64,000 nucleotides of DNA from an uncultured Bacteroidales bacterium (GCA_947303085.1 CAMYXP010000003.1:220459-284458), one strand, 5' to 3'. Positions 50,721 through 61,070 are shown, numbered from the stretch's first letter. Notes: generated by a model not told the origin, from the sequence alone. Numbers and translations: made by a program.

Positions 50721-51977
50721 ATGGACAGAATTATTGAAAAGAAAAAAGGAATCAATGTGATTTTCACTAAGAAAGCACTGCCGTTTTGGCTGGGCGCGGT
50801 GCTGGTGGCGTTTATCGTATGGCTCGTGGCGAGAGACGACTCGAAGAAACTGCGGGTGAACATGGACAACATCAGCGTGAGCGCAGTGACGCTCGGACAG
50901 TTTAACGACTACATCCGCATCAGCGGACAGGTGGCGCCGATAACGACTATTCAGATCAGTCCGCTGGAGGGCGGCGTGGTGCAGGAGATTGTAGCGGAAG
51001 AAGGAAGCCGAGTGAAACGAGGCGACGTGATTCTCATCTTAAGCAACGAGAACCTCGACATGCAGATCCTGAATTCGGAAGCCGACCTCGCCGAAAAAGA
51101 AAACATCTTGCGAAACACCATGATTCAGATGGAACAGCAGAAGCTGAGCGTTGAACAGGAGAAACTACAGCTGCAGATGGACGTGCGACGCAACAAACGT
51201 AACTACGAGGCGCTGAAATCGCTGTATGACGACGGCCTGATTTCGAAAGAGGAGTTTCTGAAGGCTGAAGAGGATTATCAGCTGTCGGCAAGCCGCCTGA
51301 AGCTGGTGGAAAATCGCGCGAAGCAGGACAGCCTTTATCGTTCGGTGGAAATCAACCAGATGCAGGAAAGCCTTGAAAACATGCGCCAGAATATGATGAT
51401 GATTCGCAAACGTAAAGATAACCTCACGATTAAGGCTCCTATTGACGGCGAGCTGGGTCTTTTGGACGTGGTTTTAGGCCAGTCGGTGGCAGCAGGCTCG
51501 AAGATCGGGCAGATTAACAACCTCGACAGCTATAAGATTGAGGCCCAGATAGATGAGCATTATATTGACCGTGTGTCGGCTGGCTTAGATGCCACTTTTG
51601 AGAGGCAAAGTGAGCGTTATCAGGCGCAGATTAGAAAGGTGTATCCGGAGGTGCGCGACGGCAAGTTCAAGGCCGATTTCAAGTTTGTGGGACAGCAGCC
51701 TGAGAACATCCGCAGCGGTCAGACGTATTACCTGAACCTGCAGCTCGGGCAGCCTGTGGAGGCAATATTGATACCTCGCGGAGCGTTTTATCAGAAGACT
51801 GGAGGCAAGTGGATTTATGTAGTGAGTGCCGATGGCTCGAAGGCGATGCGACGCGACATCCGCATCGGACGACAGAATCCGCAGTATTACGAGGTGATTG
51901 AAGGCTTGGAGGCTGGAGAAAGAGTGATTACGTCGTCATACGATAATTTTGGTGACAGTGATGTTTTAGTATTTTAA
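50721..51977 (+). CDS. HlyD/MacA-type periplasmic adaptor
   Basis: 418 residues with one N-terminal membrane segment (LPFWLGAVLVAFIVWLVA, about 21-38). Lipoyl-type halves flank a long coiled coil: GGVVQEIVAEEGSRVKRGDVIL near 90-111 and KAPIDGELGLLDVVLGQSV near 235; the coiled coil is about 118-225. The beta-barrel and membrane-proximal domains follow, ending GLEAGERVITSSYDNFGD. Links an inner-membrane FtsX/MacB permease to TolC. 11 nt before the permease gene. Confidence 0.92.
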   Translation: MDRIIEKKKGINVIFTKKALPFWLGAVLVAFIVWLVARDDSKKLRVNMDNISVSAVTLGQFNDYIRISGQVAPITTIQISPLEGGVVQEIVAEEGSRVKRGDVILILSNENLDMQILNSEADLAEKENILRNTMIQMEQQKLSVEQEKLQLQMDVRRNKRNYEALKSLYDDGLISKEEFLKAEEDYQLSASRLKLVENRAKQDSLYRSVEINQMQESLENMRQNMMMIRKRKDNLTIKAPIDGELGLLDVVLGQSVAAGSKIGQINNLDSYKIEAQIDEHYIDRVSAGLDATFERQSERYQAQIRKVYPEVRDGKFKADFKFVGQQPENIRSGQTYYLNLQLGQPVEAILIPRGAFYQKTGGKWIYVVSADGSKAMRRDIRIGRQNPQYYEVIEGLEAGERVITSSYDNFGDSDVLVF

Positions 51978-51988
51978 AAAATTAGATT

Positions 51989-54391
51989 ATGGCAAGAATA
52001 TTAAAAAAAGGAAAAACGGCATTCGCATCGTCGGTGCTGAACATTTTAGGCTTGACGGCAGCCTTCGCCGCCCTCTACATCATCCTTGTGCAGGTACACC
52101 ACGACCTCACGTATAACAAAGCACTCAAGGACAGCGACCGAATCTATTGTCTAATTATGCCAGACATGTTTTCAAATAATGCTTATTCGATATGGGTTAA
52201 TCGTCCGATGTCAGAAGCCATCATCAGTGCTGTTCCAAGCGTTGAGGCAGGCGGCTTTGCAGCCATTCAAGGTGGTGACATTGTTTCCGCACGCTCAATC
52301 GAAGGACAATCGCCTGTCGAGCTTAAAGTCACCAGTTTCTCTCGATCTGGCATTGATGTATTCGGATTTGAGTTTATCGCTGGTAGCTTGGACAATTGGA
52401 TTGGTAATGACAATGTGATTATATCGGAGTCGGCGGCCAAACACATGAATTTACAGGTGGGCGACCATTTCCAATATGGCTACTGGGATTGGAGAGATGT
52501 CAATGTTGTGGCCATTTACAAGGATATGCCTGTCAATAGTGACCTTTCTTCATTTGACTTTATTCTGAATATGGGCGATGCAGGTATGGACAATTGGAAT
52601 CAATGGGGCTACAACTATTTCATTAAACTCGTTAAAGGCGCTGACATAAAAGATTTTGAAGAGGCTGCGGCGAAAATTGCCTTTGACAGCTGGATAAAAT
52701 CATGCAACATCAAAGATCAAAATCTAACCGAAGAAGAAGAAATCAAGTTGGAAGAATCTAAGAGAATAATGTCACCTCGTCTTATGTTGTTGACCGATAA
52801 TTATTTTGCCGACAATGTCGGGCATCCAGGAAAGTCGGGCAACCGCACCACAACAATCACTTTGCTCGTTATCGCCATTTTCGTGATGGTCATTGCCTTA
52901 ATCAACTACATTAATTTCTTCTTTGCGATGGTGCCGCTACGTCTGCGGAGCATCAACACACGCAAGATACTGGGCAGCAGTCGCCTCCAATTGGTGTTGT
53001 CGTTTGTGGGTGAGTCAGTGCTGATGGTTGTTATGGCTTTGGGCTTGGCAGTGGCCGTGGTCACGCTGTTCCGGCAGTCCACTTTGGCTTCGCTGATTGA
53101 CACCTCTCTGGATTTTGGTCAAAACTGGGGTGTCGTCGCTTTGACCGTCGTCTTGGCGTTACTAATTTCAGTAGCAGCCAGCATTTATCCTGCTTTGTTC
53201 GCTACATCGTTCAACCCTGCTTTCGCTTTGAAAGGCACTCTTGGTACCACACAGAAAGGCAAAGCATTCCGCATCGGCTTGATTGGTTTGCAGTTTACTG
53301 TATCCATCGTATTGATTATCTGCGCGATTTTTGTGCATCAGCAGCGCAACTTTATGATGGAGCATGACATGGGCTTCAACAAGGAATACTTGCTTCAGTC
53401 GCATGTGACATGGGAACTTGCCACCAATCGTGAAACTGTTGAAAGTCGGCTGAAAAACGATGCCGCTGTCAAGGATATTGCTTGGGGCGACGGGCCGTTT
53501 GTGGCCAATAGCCGTATGACATGGAACCGCCAATTTAATGGCGAATCAGTGCATTGGCAGGTCTATCCAGTATCGTGGAACTTCCTGCGCTTTATGGGTA
53601 TCGACATTGTGGAAGGACGCGATTTTACTCCTGCTGACGAACAATCGGAAAACGGGGTGTATATCATCAACGAGACGGCGCATAAGATGTATGGCATCAC
53701 GACAGAAGACCGAATTCAGGGACATACTAATAATCCAACGGAGATTGCCGGCATCTGCAAGGATTTCAATTTCTCCGCTTTGCGCGAGGAGATTGGTCCG
53801 TTTGCCTTCTATGTTTATGGAAAGGAGCCATGGAGCCCTTGCTGCCGACTTTTCATCCGCACCGAAGCCGGTATTGACACCCAAGCGTTGATTGACCGCA
53901 CGATAAAGACCATCAACGAACTCGACTTTAATATGGACGATGGGTTCTCGGTTTGGGTGAATCCGTTTGAGAAAGCCATTGAGAATCAATATAAAAAAGA
54001 GCAGAATCTCTCGAAGCTCGTTAACTTATTCACCATCCTTGCCATCGTCATCTCGCTGATGGGCGTGTTCGGCCTCGTGATGTTCGAGACGGAGCACCGC
54101 CGCAAGGAAATCGGCATCCGTCGTGTGCACGGTGCTACGGTGCAGCAGATACTGGCGATGTTCAACTCACGTTTCGTGAAGATTGTGTTGGTGTGCTTTG
54201 TCATCGCCGTGCCCGTGAGCATCGTCATCATGCGACGTTATTTAGAGGGCTTTGCCTATCAAGTGCCGCTGTACATCTGGGTGTTTGCGATATCATTGTT
54301 GGCAGTCCTGGCAATAACAATAGCCGTCGTCACGTTGAGAAGCTTGAGGGCAGCCACGGTGAATCCGGTGAAGTCGTTGCGGAGTGAATAG
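51989..54391 (+). CDS. MacB/FtsX-type ABC transporter permease
   Basis: 800 residues: membrane segment near 14-35, a periplasmic MacB core domain (about 40-275), three segments (TTITLLVIAIFVMVIALIN; SFVGESVLMVVMALGLAVAVV; VVALTVVLALLISVAASIYP), a fourth (IGLIGLQFTVSIVLIICAIFV), a second periplasmic domain, and a C-terminal FtsX domain with HRRKEIGIRRVHGA and FVKIVLVCFVIAVPVSIVI. It should work with an ATPase, but none is encoded in this operon, which consists only of TolC-, HlyD- and permease-type genes. Confidence 0.9.
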   Translation: MARILKKGKTAFASSVLNILGLTAAFAALYIILVQVHHDLTYNKALKDSDRIYCLIMPDMFSNNAYSIWVNRPMSEAIISAVPSVEAGGFAAIQGGDIVSARSIEGQSPVELKVTSFSRSGIDVFGFEFIAGSLDNWIGNDNVIISESAAKHMNLQVGDHFQYGYWDWRDVNVVAIYKDMPVNSDLSSFDFILNMGDAGMDNWNQWGYNYFIKLVKGADIKDFEEAAAKIAFDSWIKSCNIKDQNLTEEEEIKLEESKRIMSPRLMLLTDNYFADNVGHPGKSGNRTTTITLLVIAIFVMVIALINYINFFFAMVPLRLRSINTRKILGSSRLQLVLSFVGESVLMVVMALGLAVAVVTLFRQSTLASLIDTSLDFGQNWGVVALTVVLALLISVAASIYPALFATSFNPAFALKGTLGTTQKGKAFRIGLIGLQFTVSIVLIICAIFVHQQRNFMMEHDMGFNKEYLLQSHVTWELATNRETVESRLKNDAAVKDIAWGDGPFVANSRMTWNRQFNGESVHWQVYPVSWNFLRFMGIDIVEGRDFTPADEQSENGVYIINETAHKMYGITTEDRIQGHTNNPTEIAGICKDFNFSALREEIGPFAFYVYGKEPWSPCCRLFIRTEAGIDTQALIDRTIKTINELDFNMDDGFSVWVNPFEKAIENQYKKEQNLSKLVNLFTILAIVISLMGVFGLVMFETEHRRKEIGIRRVHGATVQQILAMFNSRFVKIVLVCFVIAVPVSIVIMRRYLEGFAYQVPLYIWVFAISLLAVLAITIAVVTLRSLRAATVNPVKSLRSE

Positions 54392-54444
54392 AAAATTGAA
54401 ATGATAATTTTTGAAAAAACGCAAATGATTTAATCGATTTTGAC

Positions 54445-54452
54445 TATCTTTG
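54445..54452 (+). promoter_or_regulatory. -7 promoter element of the first TPR-HTH regulator gene
   Basis: TATCTTTG only 4 bp before the GTG start codon at 54457, so the transcript would start at or within a few bases of the start codon. Confidence 0.55.
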
Positions 54453-54456
54453 CCCC

Positions 54457-56157
54457 GTGATAAAATCTCCATTCCATATCACCCTCCTACTCTGTGCGCT
54501 CCTCCTCAGCTGCACCCACTCTGTCATTACTCCACCTCCAGTATCAGCAGCGCACGAGGCATTGGCCGACATCGACTCCATCATGTGGCACCAGCCCGAC
54601 TCCGCTCTGAAAGTAATGATGCAGTTCGCCGCAAGCCCCGAGGCCGACAGCCTCAACGAGTTTGATGGGCATTACTGCCAACTGCTTGTTGCGGAGCTGC
54701 TTTATAAGAATGACTATGGGCAGAGCAACCGCGAAGAGGTGCTGAAGGCGGTTCATTATTTTGATTCGATTGTGGGGATGGATGGAGCGGACGCATGCGG
54801 TGTGTCCGCACAAAAGGATGCGTTTTTGTCCGCCCGGGCGCATTATATGAATGGTGTGGGCTGCTACGAGCGCGACAGCATCATCGCGGCCTGCAAGGCG
54901 TATCTGAAAGCCCTGGAGCTGATGGAGACGCATTTCCCGGACCTAGCCCTACAGCGCAGTACAGCAACGTATGGCACCACCGCCCTGCCATCCAACCGCC
55001 TCCTCTGGTTCATGGATCTCACCTACTGTCGCCTCGAAGGGCTGTTCTCCAAGCAGTTCATGCAGGAGCCGGCCATCGTCTGCGGCAAAAGAGCCATCGC
55101 CATCGATACCATCTGCCCCTTCGATTCCTACAACACTCCCGCGCTGTTCCTCAACCTTGGACTACAGTACAACAAACTGTACGAGCTGAATAAAGAACCG
55201 TATCTGGCGGACACCGCCGAGTATTATTTCAACGAAGCCCTGAGACACCTGCCCGACACCAACAACCGGCTCTTCATCGATGTGGTCACGCAGCTGGAAC
55301 TGCTGAAAATCAATATGGGACAAGATTTCGAGCCCTCCATCATCGTCTTGAAGCGCATAGCGGCCCAAACCCTCGACGAGACCGAAAGGTTGTGCAGCTA
55401 TCTGGCCATCGGCGGCATCTATCACAGCTACATCCAGTACGACTCGGCCTTGGTTTATCTAACCCCCGTGTTTGAGAACAAGAAGGACCCTTACAGGCAA
55501 AAGGTTGTCGCCCCGTATTTGCACGAGATCTACCTGAACACGGGCGACACGGTGAAGGCTGCCCTCTTTGCGCGGTACATTGTGGACAACACGGCCACTG
55601 AAGGCGAAAGCAACGCCCAGGTTTCAACGCTCAACGACCTGTTTCAGCAGCATCTGCAATGGGAACAGGATCGAGCCAAAGCAGAGGAGCACCATAAAAA
55701 AAGTGTGAGGTTATATGTGTTATTGTCATCGCTGCTGGTCGTAATGTTGCTAATAGGGTTGTTCGTCTATTCCTACAGGAAGCGCAAAGAGTCCGAATCC
55801 ATACAACTTCGCGAGGCGCAACACCAACTTAAAGCAGAGTTGGAGCAATCGTCACAACACCAGAGGAACATGCTTCAGCAGCGGGCGTTGGCAATTTACC
55901 AATCAGGTGGCGATGATAGGCTGCAGCGTATTCTTGATGAGTTTGAAAGCGCCTATCCTTCAGCTGCGGTTAAACTTGAGCAGGCATGCCCAAATCTTAA
56001 CAAAACGGAACTCCGCATCGTTATCCTTTCGTTCCTTGGTTTCCGTGCGAAAGAAGTGGCAGATTTGCTTGGGTTGAAGGAAAACACGGTGACACAATAC
56101 CGCTCCAACCTCAAGAAAAAGGCAGATATCGACGGCCTTTCCGCCTCTATATGGTAA
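54457..56157 (+). CDS. membrane-anchored TPR protein with C-terminal HTH (regulator 1)
   Basis: 566 residues. The N-terminus LLLCALLLSCTHSV is a lipobox-like export signal. Residues about 30-410 form helical TPR-like repeats; a membrane segment LYVLLSSLLVVMLLIGLFVY (about 418-437) is followed by a charged coiled coil and an HTH at about 520-558 (LRIVILSFLGFRAKEVADLL then KENTVTQYRSNLKKKA), LuxR-like. TPRs would be outside and the HTH inside the cytoplasm. GTG at 54457 is the only start giving the signal sequence. Lies between the efflux operon and three T9SS paralogues; a paralogue is at 61113-62681. Confidence 0.8.
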   Translation: MIKSPFHITLLLCALLLSCTHSVITPPPVSAAHEALADIDSIMWHQPDSALKVMMQFAASPEADSLNEFDGHYCQLLVAELLYKNDYGQSNREEVLKAVHYFDSIVGMDGADACGVSAQKDAFLSARAHYMNGVGCYERDSIIAACKAYLKALELMETHFPDLALQRSTATYGTTALPSNRLLWFMDLTYCRLEGLFSKQFMQEPAIVCGKRAIAIDTICPFDSYNTPALFLNLGLQYNKLYELNKEPYLADTAEYYFNEALRHLPDTNNRLFIDVVTQLELLKINMGQDFEPSIIVLKRIAAQTLDETERLCSYLAIGGIYHSYIQYDSALVYLTPVFENKKDPYRQKVVAPYLHEIYLNTGDTVKAALFARYIVDNTATEGESNAQVSTLNDLFQQHLQWEQDRAKAEEHHKKSVRLYVLLSSLLVVMLLIGLFVYSYRKRKESESIQLREAQHQLKAELEQSSQHQRNMLQQRALAIYQSGGDDRLQRILDEFESAYPSAAVKLEQACPNLNKTELRIVILSFLGFRAKEVADLLGLKENTVTQYRSNLKKKADIDGLSASIW

Positions 56158-56231
56158 CAAAAACCTATATTTTCAGATTTCTTAATTTGTTGTTTTTCAA
56201 GCTGTTGTACTTTTAAACACGCTCAAAAACC

Positions 56232-56239
56232 TATATTTG
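56232..56239 (+). promoter_or_regulatory. -7 promoter element of the T9SS triplet
   Basis: TATATTTG, 64 bp before the ATG at 56304. It is part of a direct repeat CAAAAACCTATATTT that also occurs at about 56161, a possible regulator site. Confidence 0.5.
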
Positions 56240-56303
56240 GGATTTAAGATTGTTTTGGGGGCGTTTTTTCGCTATATTTTTACAAGTTAAAAACTTTAGC
56301 GAA

Positions 56304-57953
56304 ATGAAATGCCTTAAATTTTACACACTAATGGCGCTGTTTGTGGCTTTCGGAGCCAAGGCCGTTGCTCAGGAGTGGGAACATTCCCACGAATATTTTC
56401 AATCTGGTGATGAATCCATCGGATATAATGACATTTACGAAACCGTTTCAGGAAACATCGCCGTTTCAACGTTTCAATACTTCAAATGTGGTTACGGCGA
56501 TTTCTACGCTCCGCATCCTTTTTTGACAATGTTCACGGCTGACGGCGAACAGGTGGCCGAACAATCGTTTTTCAAGGAGGCTTATTACGGAACCCGTCCG
56601 TTTATGTTGGAAAACGATAATGGCGAGCTTTTCATGATGACCTCCTACACTCCCGACCACGACAATTCGTCTTTCAATTATTTTCAAAACTATGACAATC
56701 CACCAGACGATTGCATCCTTGCGTTATACAAGCTCGATGACCAGCTTAATGTTTTGGAAAACCATGAGCATCATTTCAAAATTGATACCTTTGAATGGCA
56801 TAACGCTCAGTTTAATGTCTCACCTCTTGAGTTTTGTGGGGCGCTGGCGCTCATATCGCCGATAGTTGACAACAACCAAATCGTCGGCGGCTTTGTCAAG
56901 ACGCACAGCCACAAACCGTCAAATATGCCGTTGGAACAGGACTCGTTATTCATGTTTCGTATGGACTTCGATGGTAACTTTATAGATTTGAAGGGTTATC
57001 CTCTGCCGATATTCAACGGTGGCGGCAGTCAGCGGCACTTCTTGGAAGTCAACCTTTTGTACAAAGCCGATACTGGATATGTGCTTTATTGTCCGTTCCG
57101 CTTCATTGATGATGGCAACAGTTACCATGTTGTTTATTTTGATGACGATTTGAATATCTTGAATGTCAGACCTTTCCATAAACCTGACCCGATTTCACAG
57201 ACCGATGATGTAACCCAGGGCATCAGGATTAAGAGAAGCCGCCACAACACAACATACTTTACTGCGGAATTGGCATCAAACAACAACAAAGCGACCGATT
57301 ACGATGTCAGGCTTTATGAGTTTGACGATGACATCAATGGCACAGAGCCGTTTGTCCCCTCGTTGCAATATATCACCCGCACTTCCAATGATTTGGATTG
57401 GCCTTGCGGCATCGATTTGTTGGATGATAACACTTTATACTTCGCATACACTTTGAACAGAGGCTTTTGGGAAGACCTTGACTCTTGGTTGATGATAGAA
57501 CATTTGGATTCAGCTTTTGACACGATTTCCACCGTATATTACGACCTTGAAGGTTTACGTATTCACAGCGTTGGCAATGCTATCAATGCGACTCGCGACG
57601 GAGGTTTGCTGCTTGTTTTCCATTCGCAAAACCTCAACAATCTCGACCAATGTTGGACTACTGTCACCAAATTCCCTGCCGAGGCCTTTGAAAGCATCTC
57701 CGAAGCCCACGACAACGGCCTAAAGGTAGCCATCGCCTATCCCAATCCAGGGAAGGATGTGCTAAACATCCGCACGGCTTTGCGGCATGCTTACGTAGAA
57801 ATCTATGATTTGACTGGAAAACTGATTTACAATCAGGAAATTACAGATAACATCACCCCAATAAATACCGTCCCTTGGCCTTCAGGCACCTACATCTGGA
57901 AAGTCATCGCCAATGGCAAAGAAGCCGAAAGTGGAAAATGGATAAAACAATGA
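56304..57953 (+). CDS. T9SS-secreted protein, triplet member 1
   Basis: 549 residues from the ATG at 56304 (MKCLKFYTLMALFVAFGAKA, signal peptide to about 22, VAQ). The body is beta-rich with repeated short blades (for example DDQLNVLENHEHHF, DLNILNVRP), possibly a propeller-like fold. The C-terminal 80 residues are a T9SS type A sorting domain: AIAYPNPGKDVLNIRT, VEIYDLTGKLIYNQ, WPSGTYIWKVIANGKEAESG. It should be exported and displayed or released. Function unknown; 4 nt before member 2. Confidence 0.8.
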   Translation: MKCLKFYTLMALFVAFGAKAVAQEWEHSHEYFQSGDESIGYNDIYETVSGNIAVSTFQYFKCGYGDFYAPHPFLTMFTADGEQVAEQSFFKEAYYGTRPFMLENDNGELFMMTSYTPDHDNSSFNYFQNYDNPPDDCILALYKLDDQLNVLENHEHHFKIDTFEWHNAQFNVSPLEFCGALALISPIVDNNQIVGGFVKTHSHKPSNMPLEQDSLFMFRMDFDGNFIDLKGYPLPIFNGGGSQRHFLEVNLLYKADTGYVLYCPFRFIDDGNSYHVVYFDDDLNILNVRPFHKPDPISQTDDVTQGIRIKRSRHNTTYFTAELASNNNKATDYDVRLYEFDDDINGTEPFVPSLQYITRTSNDLDWPCGIDLLDDNTLYFAYTLNRGFWEDLDSWLMIEHLDSAFDTISTVYYDLEGLRIHSVGNAINATRDGGLLLVFHSQNLNNLDQCWTTVTKFPAEAFESISEAHDNGLKVAIAYPNPGKDVLNIRTALRHAYVEIYDLTGKLIYNQEITDNITPINTVPWPSGTYIWKVIANGKEAESGKWIKQ

Positions 57954-57957
57954 TACT

Positions 57958-59457
57958 ATGAAAGCAAAAAGATTTTACACCCTGCTTGCGTTCCTGCTGA
58001 TGGCGGGAGGGGTGACGATGCAAGCGCAGGAACCAGAGCTGGAGGAAATCATCCAGTTTGATGAAAGCTTCCTGCCTCGTAACATGTGTTATGTAAACGA
58101 CGAGGATATACTCATGATGGACGAAAGAAGCAGCCCTCAGTCTATTAATCTTCTGAAACTGAAGGATGACGGAACTGTGATAGCCTCGGCACACTATTCC
58201 GAAACCAACGCTCATTATAATTACCGTAGCGAATTCATGCGATGGCAGGATGGCGCAGTTGGATTCTTCTTTTCAAAAACCGTTGGTTCCATTTCGACAT
58301 TCCATTTCATGACAGTTGATGAGGACATGACGCTCTCAGTTCAAGACTTAGAGTGGGAATGTGATGACTTTGTCCTATACGACTACTGGGAGGCGAGGAT
58401 GACCAGCGCGACAATACTTAAGGACGGCAGCATGGTGATATCCTATATCCCCGAAAGTCTTTGGAATCTTGGGAACGTAATGGGTGTTCGTCTTCTGAAA
58501 TTCGATACAGAAGGGGCTCTCTTACAGGAAAAAATATGGCACAACTCCCAGTTTTATTATTTCTGCGGGATGGTGCCTGCCGCTGATTCTTTGGGTTGCC
58601 GCATCATGCTGTATGAAAAGACACCCGAAGGTCCTTGTTATGTCAATGGGTATCATTTGGACGGCGATTTAAACACCGTCTATATGAAGACAAACATAAA
58701 CAACAAAACGTATCCCATTATGATTAGTGACGGAGGCGGAAGATATCGGGCAAATCCATATAACGGCAAGCTTTACGCGATTGGGTCGGTGTCGTGTCCA
58801 GCCATAAACCAACAGCCAGAAATATCGAAGGAGATACTCATGATTATGTTTGACACTGCCTTCGTAGAGCAAAAAGATGTTTGGGGAGCGCATCGACGAG
58901 TGACCTCGGAAGGACGCGAGATTGTTTTCTGTCCCAATGGCGATATATATTTCTTAGGAGAGATGGATTGGTATTTGGGTATGGGACCACTCGATGCAAA
59001 TTTTTATGTTGCCTGGCTTGATGAAAACATGAATAAAAAAGGAGAGATCTATTACCACAATGAGCAAAGAGGACTTTGCCCAAGGAAGATATGTGCCTGT
59101 CCGCAAGGAGGATGCCTCGTGAGCTTGGAAGGATGGGACAGAATAACCTATGCGGAAGAAAATGTGATTTATAAAATAAGCCAAGGTGTTTTAACTGACA
59201 TTGAGGAAGCCCACGATGCTGGATTTGCAATGGCGGTGGCTTACCCCAATCCAGGGAAGGAAGTGCTGAATATCCGCACGGGGTTGCGGGATGCTTGGGT
59301 GGAGGTGTATGATGTGAATGGGAGGCTGGTTCATAGACAGGACATTACGGAAAATGTGACGGGGATTGAGGCCGGAGGATGGGCTGAGGGAGTTTATGTT
59401 TGGAAGGTGATTTCAAACGGCAAAGAAGCGGAAAACGGAAAATGGATAAAAGAATAA
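57958..59457 (+). CDS. T9SS-secreted protein, triplet member 2
   Basis: 499 residues, signal peptide to about 22 (MQAQ), beta-rich body with blade-like repeats (LLKLKDDGTVIASAHYS; RLLKFDTEGALLQEKIW), and a T9SS type A domain: AVAYPNPGKEVLNIRTGL, VEVYDVNGRLVHRQ, EGVYVWKVISNGKEAENG. Paralogous to members 1 and 3, with the sorting domain most conserved. Spaced 4 nt from both neighbours, so co-transcribed. Confidence 0.8.
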   Translation: MKAKRFYTLLAFLLMAGGVTMQAQEPELEEIIQFDESFLPRNMCYVNDEDILMMDERSSPQSINLLKLKDDGTVIASAHYSETNAHYNYRSEFMRWQDGAVGFFFSKTVGSISTFHFMTVDEDMTLSVQDLEWECDDFVLYDYWEARMTSATILKDGSMVISYIPESLWNLGNVMGVRLLKFDTEGALLQEKIWHNSQFYYFCGMVPAADSLGCRIMLYEKTPEGPCYVNGYHLDGDLNTVYMKTNINNKTYPIMISDGGGRYRANPYNGKLYAIGSVSCPAINQQPEISKEILMIMFDTAFVEQKDVWGAHRRVTSEGREIVFCPNGDIYFLGEMDWYLGMGPLDANFYVAWLDENMNKKGEIYYHNEQRGLCPRKICACPQGGCLVSLEGWDRITYAEENVIYKISQGVLTDIEEAHDAGFAMAVAYPNPGKEVLNIRTGLRDAWVEVYDVNGRLVHRQDITENVTGIEAGGWAEGVYVWKVISNGKEAENGKWIKE

Positions 59458-59461
59458 TACG

Positions 59462-60928
59462 ATGAAAGCAACAAGAATTTATGCCCTATTCGCGCTGCTG
59501 GTGATAGCAGCTGGATCGAAACTGCAAGCGCAGGAATTGCAGGATGTCTATATCAGCGACAAAGAGATATGGAACATGATCTATCTGAACGACGATGTTT
59601 TTCTCGCTATCGAGGGCACTAGTGCCATTCATAAGATAAAAGATGACGGAACGGTTTTAGCCTCACAAGTTTTGTTTGAAAACGACACGGTTAATTACAT
59701 TGGCCACAGTGAACTGATTCGTAACTATAACGGAAACCCTGCATTTTTCCGTGTTGAACGCTCCAACGACCCAAATGTTTTTCGTGTTTATCGTTTGTAT
59801 GAGGTTGATGAAAACCTGAATATAACGGATGCTGGTTTTTCTTATTCATTGCACGAAGAAATCGAATCTGCTAATCATGCCCATCATTATTTTTTTAACG
59901 CTGACGGTTCCTTTATTTACTCTGTCATTATTCCTCCAGGCAACAATGCCGATGATTCTCACACCAAAGTTGTGAAACTTGATGCCGACGGGAATCTGGT
60001 AGGGCAACAATTATTCCTCAATTGTGCCCGGACGTGCTGGTACAACAATCTCTTGCCAGTTTCTGAATCGTCAGGCTGCCGCATTATAGTAGGTCGCGAT
60101 GCGGAGCCATTGGGTCTTGCTTACGACTGTTATACTCTTGACAGTCAGATGAACGTGGTTGATGTTAAAGAAAACCTTGAAGCCATTTCTTATCCGTATG
60201 TTCCAGCTTCTGGGGGATATTATCGCTATAATTCAAACAGCGGGCGCATCTATTCCATTGGCGATTGTGCAGAAAGATATGAGGGTGCCAATCCCAGCTA
60301 TACCCGCAACATATTCATGAGCGTTTACGATTCCGATTTCAACCAGTTGGATTTCAGAAGATGCCCTTGGGAAACCGAGACGGGGAATGCGGGTGGTGGT
60401 CCTGAAACTATCGATTTCGGGCCAAACAATGAGGTGTATATGGTTGCCGGAATGGATCTTCATAGTGCTATTACTCAAAATCTCTTTATAGGCTGTTATG
60501 ATGAAAATTTGGAAGTTATTGGAGAGTTATATTATAAACACCCCATAAGGTATATGCAGTATTTAAATCTTGTCGCATGTCCTCAAGGCGGTTGTCTTGT
60601 CAATTATGTTGATTTCTCCCAAGCACATGAATCTGGTATTTTAAAAGTTACCATTTCTGATTTTCTGAATTTTGAGGAAGCCCATTCACATGGCTTTGCC
60701 GTAGCAGTAGCTTATCCTAATCCCGGCAAAGATGTCCTGAACATCCGCACTGGATTGCAAAACGCCCACGTGGAAATCTACGACTTATCAGGCAAACTCA
60801 TTCACAAACAACAAATCACAGATAACATCACCCCAATTACCACCACCTCTTGGCCTTCTGGGACTTATTTCTGGAAAGTCATATCCAACAATAAAGAAGC
60901 CGAAACAGGCAAATGGATAAAACTATAA
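59462..60928 (+). CDS. T9SS-secreted protein, triplet member 3
   Basis: 488 residues, signal peptide to about 22 (LQAQ). The blade-like segments resemble member 2 (AIHKIKDDGTVLASQVLF; KLDADGNLVGQQLFLN; CPQGGCLVNY). C-terminal T9SS type A domain: AVAYPNPGKDVLNIRTGLQ, VEIYDLSGKLIHKQ, WPSGTYFWKVISNNKEAETG. Followed by a strong terminator, closing the triplet transcript. Confidence 0.8.
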   Translation: MKATRIYALFALLVIAAGSKLQAQELQDVYISDKEIWNMIYLNDDVFLAIEGTSAIHKIKDDGTVLASQVLFENDTVNYIGHSELIRNYNGNPAFFRVERSNDPNVFRVYRLYEVDENLNITDAGFSYSLHEEIESANHAHHYFFNADGSFIYSVIIPPGNNADDSHTKVVKLDADGNLVGQQLFLNCARTCWYNNLLPVSESSGCRIIVGRDAEPLGLAYDCYTLDSQMNVVDVKENLEAISYPYVPASGGYYRYNSNSGRIYSIGDCAERYEGANPSYTRNIFMSVYDSDFNQLDFRRCPWETETGNAGGGPETIDFGPNNEVYMVAGMDLHSAITQNLFIGCYDENLEVIGELYYKHPIRYMQYLNLVACPQGGCLVNYVDFSQAHESGILKVTISDFLNFEEAHSHGFAVAVAYPNPGKDVLNIRTGLQNAHVEIYDLSGKLIHKQQITDNITPITTTSWPSGTYFWKVISNNKEAETGKWIKL

Positions 60929-60960
60929 AAACAACCCAAATTTAGCTCTCATATTTTATA

Positions 60961-60998
60961 GCTGTGCGGAGTTGGTTCCTCCGCACAGCATTTTATTT
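60961..60998 (+). terminator. terminator of the T9SS triplet
   Basis: GCTGTGCGGAG (60961-60971) pairs with CTCCGCACAGC (60979-60989) around a seven-base loop, then ATTTTATTT. Confidence 0.9.
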
Positions 60999-61070
60999 CC
61001 CCTCTTTCATCCCATCATTCCCACCCCGAGTCCTCCGAGAAAAATTTTCCTCGGGTATTTCTATTTTTCC

